Program-made: the position numbers and the translations under genes
Shown here: positions 61,369-64,000 of the stretch, in pieces
How the letters are laid out: each line of letters opens with the position of its first letter
Numbering within the stretch: position 1 is the stretch's first letter
Assembly (NCBI GenBank): GCA_963402885.1
Contig: OY727095.1
Coordinates: 22,635,001 to 22,699,000 of the forward strand
DNA from: Antedon bifida
Lineage: Eukaryota > Echinodermata > Crinoidea > Comatulida > Antedonidae
DNA: 64,000 nucleotides
Direction: 5' to 3'
Notes under the pieces: generated by a model
What the model was told of the DNA's origin: nothing
The model's database searches: none
What the model saw: the letters and a program-made list of their open reading frames with translations, nothing else

Positions 61369-64000
61369 GTGTTAAATCAAATAATAACGGTGATTTTATT
61401 CTTATATAGGCCTAGAATAGACTTTCTCACGTATAAATGTACGTACTGTTGATTTATTTAATTTATTTATTATTCTTTCTTTTGACTGGATTGCATTTTC
61501 AGTAATGCAGTACTGCTTTCCAAAATGGTCCAGTTACAAGTTTAAAAGTAAAGAAAAATTATAACATATAAAAATACAGAAAGATAAAAGCATACTTTTG
61601 TTCTAGTTTCAGTTGGTAAACTAAAAGATTCTTGTGAATTGAACAAGCATGATGAACATTACCTTATTTGGTATTCCACGCGTAAAGTACAATCTGCCCC
61701 AGATGATATTAAACATTAGTTTGAGGGTAGTTTTAGTCGCTTTTAAAGTTGAAAATGCTTGATTTCACACACTCAGTAGGGTATTGTTTTATTTAGGGAA
61801 TATCATATTTTTCTCCCCGACAAACATGGTCAATCCTTCCCGATGGTGGGTTTTAGGTGGCGCCACCACTGGAATATCATTTATAGTCATGTAATGAAAC
61901 ATCTTGATCAACAACTTCCAAAATGGTTTCAGAGTAATTGTGCGAGACACAGCTGCTCATGACTGTCATGGGTGGGAAGACAATGTAATGCAATGATAAA
62001 GTCTGCAAATGTAACAACTTCTAACCAGGTTTGCGTAGTGTGAAGACAATTTTCTAGAAAATTTCCCGAGATTTCACACCGACGAGAGGCTTGTTCTTTT
62101 TTTCTGAGATGTCCCAAGTTTGTACTAGTATGTGTGTTGCCCTGGAATTTAACTTACTAATCACAGTACACTAATAATTAAATAGCACGTCCAACTATGC
62201 AATGACAATGCTTGATTCCTTGAGATTCTCAGGGTTCGCATATGCTATATGAAAGCGTGTAATATTTCGGGAGTTTAAACCTGGTTACAAGTTGTAACAA
62301 TTTACGCAGATGTGAAAAGGGTATAATTCGCTGTTTTCCAGTGAGAACTTATATTAACAACATACTTTATTAGAGCTTTTACAAAATATAATTTACCATC
62401 CGACTATGAAATTCAGTATGTCCTATACCAAAATATGAGGATGGAAAATAACTAACATAAAAAAAATAGTATTAATCAATAATAAACATCTATTATTTTT
62501 ATATATTTACACAAACAAAACAAGAAGAAAGATACAGTATATTAAAAACTAATATATTAACAAGATTCTGGTTTTTTTTTGACTGCATGTTCAAACATTC
62601 ATTTTACAGTGAGCACTATTGCGATGACTCTGCAATTGTGTTTAAATTGCTTGCTTTTAGAATTATTGAAAATTACAAATTCACAAACTTAACTAAACAA
62701 AAAATACATAAACATTAACTAAAGTCTCCAACAAAATAACAATTTAAAACTTAAATTAACTGATGTTCAGTAATACAGATCTTAATCTAATATAAAGATT
62801 GAACATGTTTAATTTCTGATCTTTTTTCCCAAGCTCTCTTGGCATAAAGTTTACAAAATCTATAAAAAATCTGCTCTACTTCATTAGGTAGAGGAATAGC
62901 TGTTGATCCTAAAACATAATACAGTTTATTATCGATAGTTGAGTTTGAAAATTCATTCCAGATATAATTATAGTTAATTAATGTATGTTCATGCTTATCC
63001 AACTGCATTGTATTATATTACTGTATTATCTTTTTGATTGCCGAACTTCAAATCATTATAAGATGGTGCCCATCCATATTGAATGGGCAACGGCTAGTGA
63101 CAACTAAATTGCACTATTTTTGACATACATTCATTAGGCATTAATTTACATTGTAGTAGTTTATCATCCTTGTAAAAAAGTAATTTAAATGGATTACATT
63201 TTTTTTTTACTAATATACCTCAGTTCTTTACATTTATTATTCTTTTTAATAGATTTGATGACATGATTATGGATGAATTAGAGGGATCAGCAAATGGTAA
63301 GAAAGAATTTCAATAAATTATTTCACTTCACTTTGTGTTGATTCGCCACAAGTCAACCAATCAAAGGACGAGAATCCAAAATCATTCAACCGTGAGCACT
63401 CACTGACTCTCTTTTCCCAGACGTTTTTTGGGTCAAGCAGCTTGGACCTATCACTTAATCGAGTTTACAAAATATAAAAAATTTCAGCCATAGATAATAA
63501 GCTTTCCGCTTAATATAGCTTCTGAATGAGTAGTCCTCTGGGGATATAGCTGGCTAAAGCCGTGGTGCGAAAAAGCCTTTGTAAAGAAAGAAATGGATAA
63601 AATACATAAAAATGCTGTAAAATTTAAAAGATGACATAAAATGTTCATTTTAAAATTCATTCAGTTTTTCATTTGGAAATTTTGTCCATTTTTTTATTGC
63701 ATTTAAAAACCATTAAATTTGTTTGCAACACAAGATATTTACAAACTAGAATTTAATTTGTCACTTTGACCATCTAGGTCGTGTCCACAGATGGATACAC
63801 AGTAATTTCAGCGTAAAAAACAACTGGCGATTTCAAATGTATGTACCGCAGGACTATAGTACATTGTCGTTAATACAGAAACGAATAAATAGACACGATG
63901 ATTTATGTAGTCAACTAAAATTAGCACCCAGGGAATTAGGCCTACTTCCGAATGAGAAATTTGTCTTAAAAATGAGTCCAAATTTTTTATTTGAACTCAT
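61201..64000 (+). CDS. Unrecognised protein-coding gene, N-terminal exons (runs off window)
   Basis: Exon 1 coding part 61201-61205 (ATGGC, then GTGAGT donor), exon 2 63253-63296 (acceptor TTTTTAATAG, donor GTAAGA), exon 3 from 63778 (acceptor CATCTAG) open to the window end. Phases 2 and 1 join without stops to give MAFDDMIMDELEGSANG followed by RVHRWIHSNFSVKNNWRF, then QDYSTLSLIQKRIN, LCSQLKLAPRELGLLPNE and FVLKMSPNFLFEL. The result is 90 residues, with no signal peptide; the first ten residues are acidic. The tract upstream of the ATG is CpG-rich with a TGACGTC word. I do not recognise the family. Main doubt: exon 1 supplies only five coding bases; ATGs inside exon 2 (63263, 63269) are alternative starts. 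Confidence 0.6.
62787..63008 (-). pseudogene. Orphan 73-residue frame, possible transposon relic
   Basis: Frame ends with NEVEQIFYRFCKLYAKRAWE and KHVQSLY, which looks protein-like (aromatic and charged, not repeat-biased), but no start context, splice partner or family is evident. It lies in the first intron of the gene at 61201. Reported only as a possible fragment. Confidence 0.2.
63743..63770 (-). repeat. End of a Helitron-like element, inverted, beside a splice acceptor
   Basis: Complement of the 3' end of the elements at 35534 and 47395: GTCAAAGTGACAAATTAAAT then TCTAGTTT. Only about 28 bases match. The splice acceptor of the exon at 63778 begins seven bases further on. Confidence 0.5.

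Overview
The window reads as animal nuclear DNA: GT-AG introns, a multi-exon secreted metzincin, AT-rich spacers and a dense mixture of transposons (Ty3/Gypsy, DIRS, CR1/L2-type and R4-type LINEs, Helitron-like and TIR elements). The family mix and the abundant CTAGGC/TAGGCCTA simple sequence suggest a marine invertebrate deuterostome, probably an echinoderm. That placement is inference.

Left part (1-29,631). The main host genes are two nearly identical minus-strand copies of a pappalysin (PAPP-A-like) metalloprotease. Copy B (18,784-29,394) is complete: 18 exons whose reading phases all join, giving 1,529 residues with signal peptide, furin-type site, laminin-G-like domain, two LNR modules, the [11 protein letters not shown] zinc site, Met-turn, sushi modules and a C-terminal LNR3. 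Copy A (159-10,143) shows the first 17 exons; its last exon lies beyond the window edge. Between them sits a small plus-strand gene (14,503-15,838) for a secreted Cys-rich protein with an anaphylatoxin/fibulin-like cysteine spacing, together with several repeats.

Middle part (29,632-51,100). Few host genes: decayed coiled-coil exons (about 31,147-31,560) and the last exon of a Glu/Lys/Ser-rich protein (33,245-34,039). The rest is transposon debris in nested layers: two Helitron-like elements with hairpin ends, LINE fragments, a compound TIR element, a young Ty3/Gypsy element (39,589-45,754) inserted into an older dispersed repeat, a broken DIRS element, and a 5'-truncated R4-type LINE with a restriction-like endonuclease.

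Right part (51,100-64,000). A nearly full-length CR1/L2-type LINE (52,191-55,460, minus strand) has split an older repeat. It is followed by a MITE, a GC-rich promoter-like patch and a 1.4-kb inverted-repeat element packed with tandem repeats. The window ends with the start of an unrecognised plus-strand gene (61,201 onward). Its start codon lies in a 5-base coding piece inside a segment bounded by inverted repeats, and its next two exons join in phase.

The pappalysin copies would be expected to act outside the cell on IGF-binding-protein-like substrates. No operon-like logic applies. The most interesting host features are the recent pappalysin duplication, the small Cys-rich secreted gene between the copies, and the new gene at the right edge.
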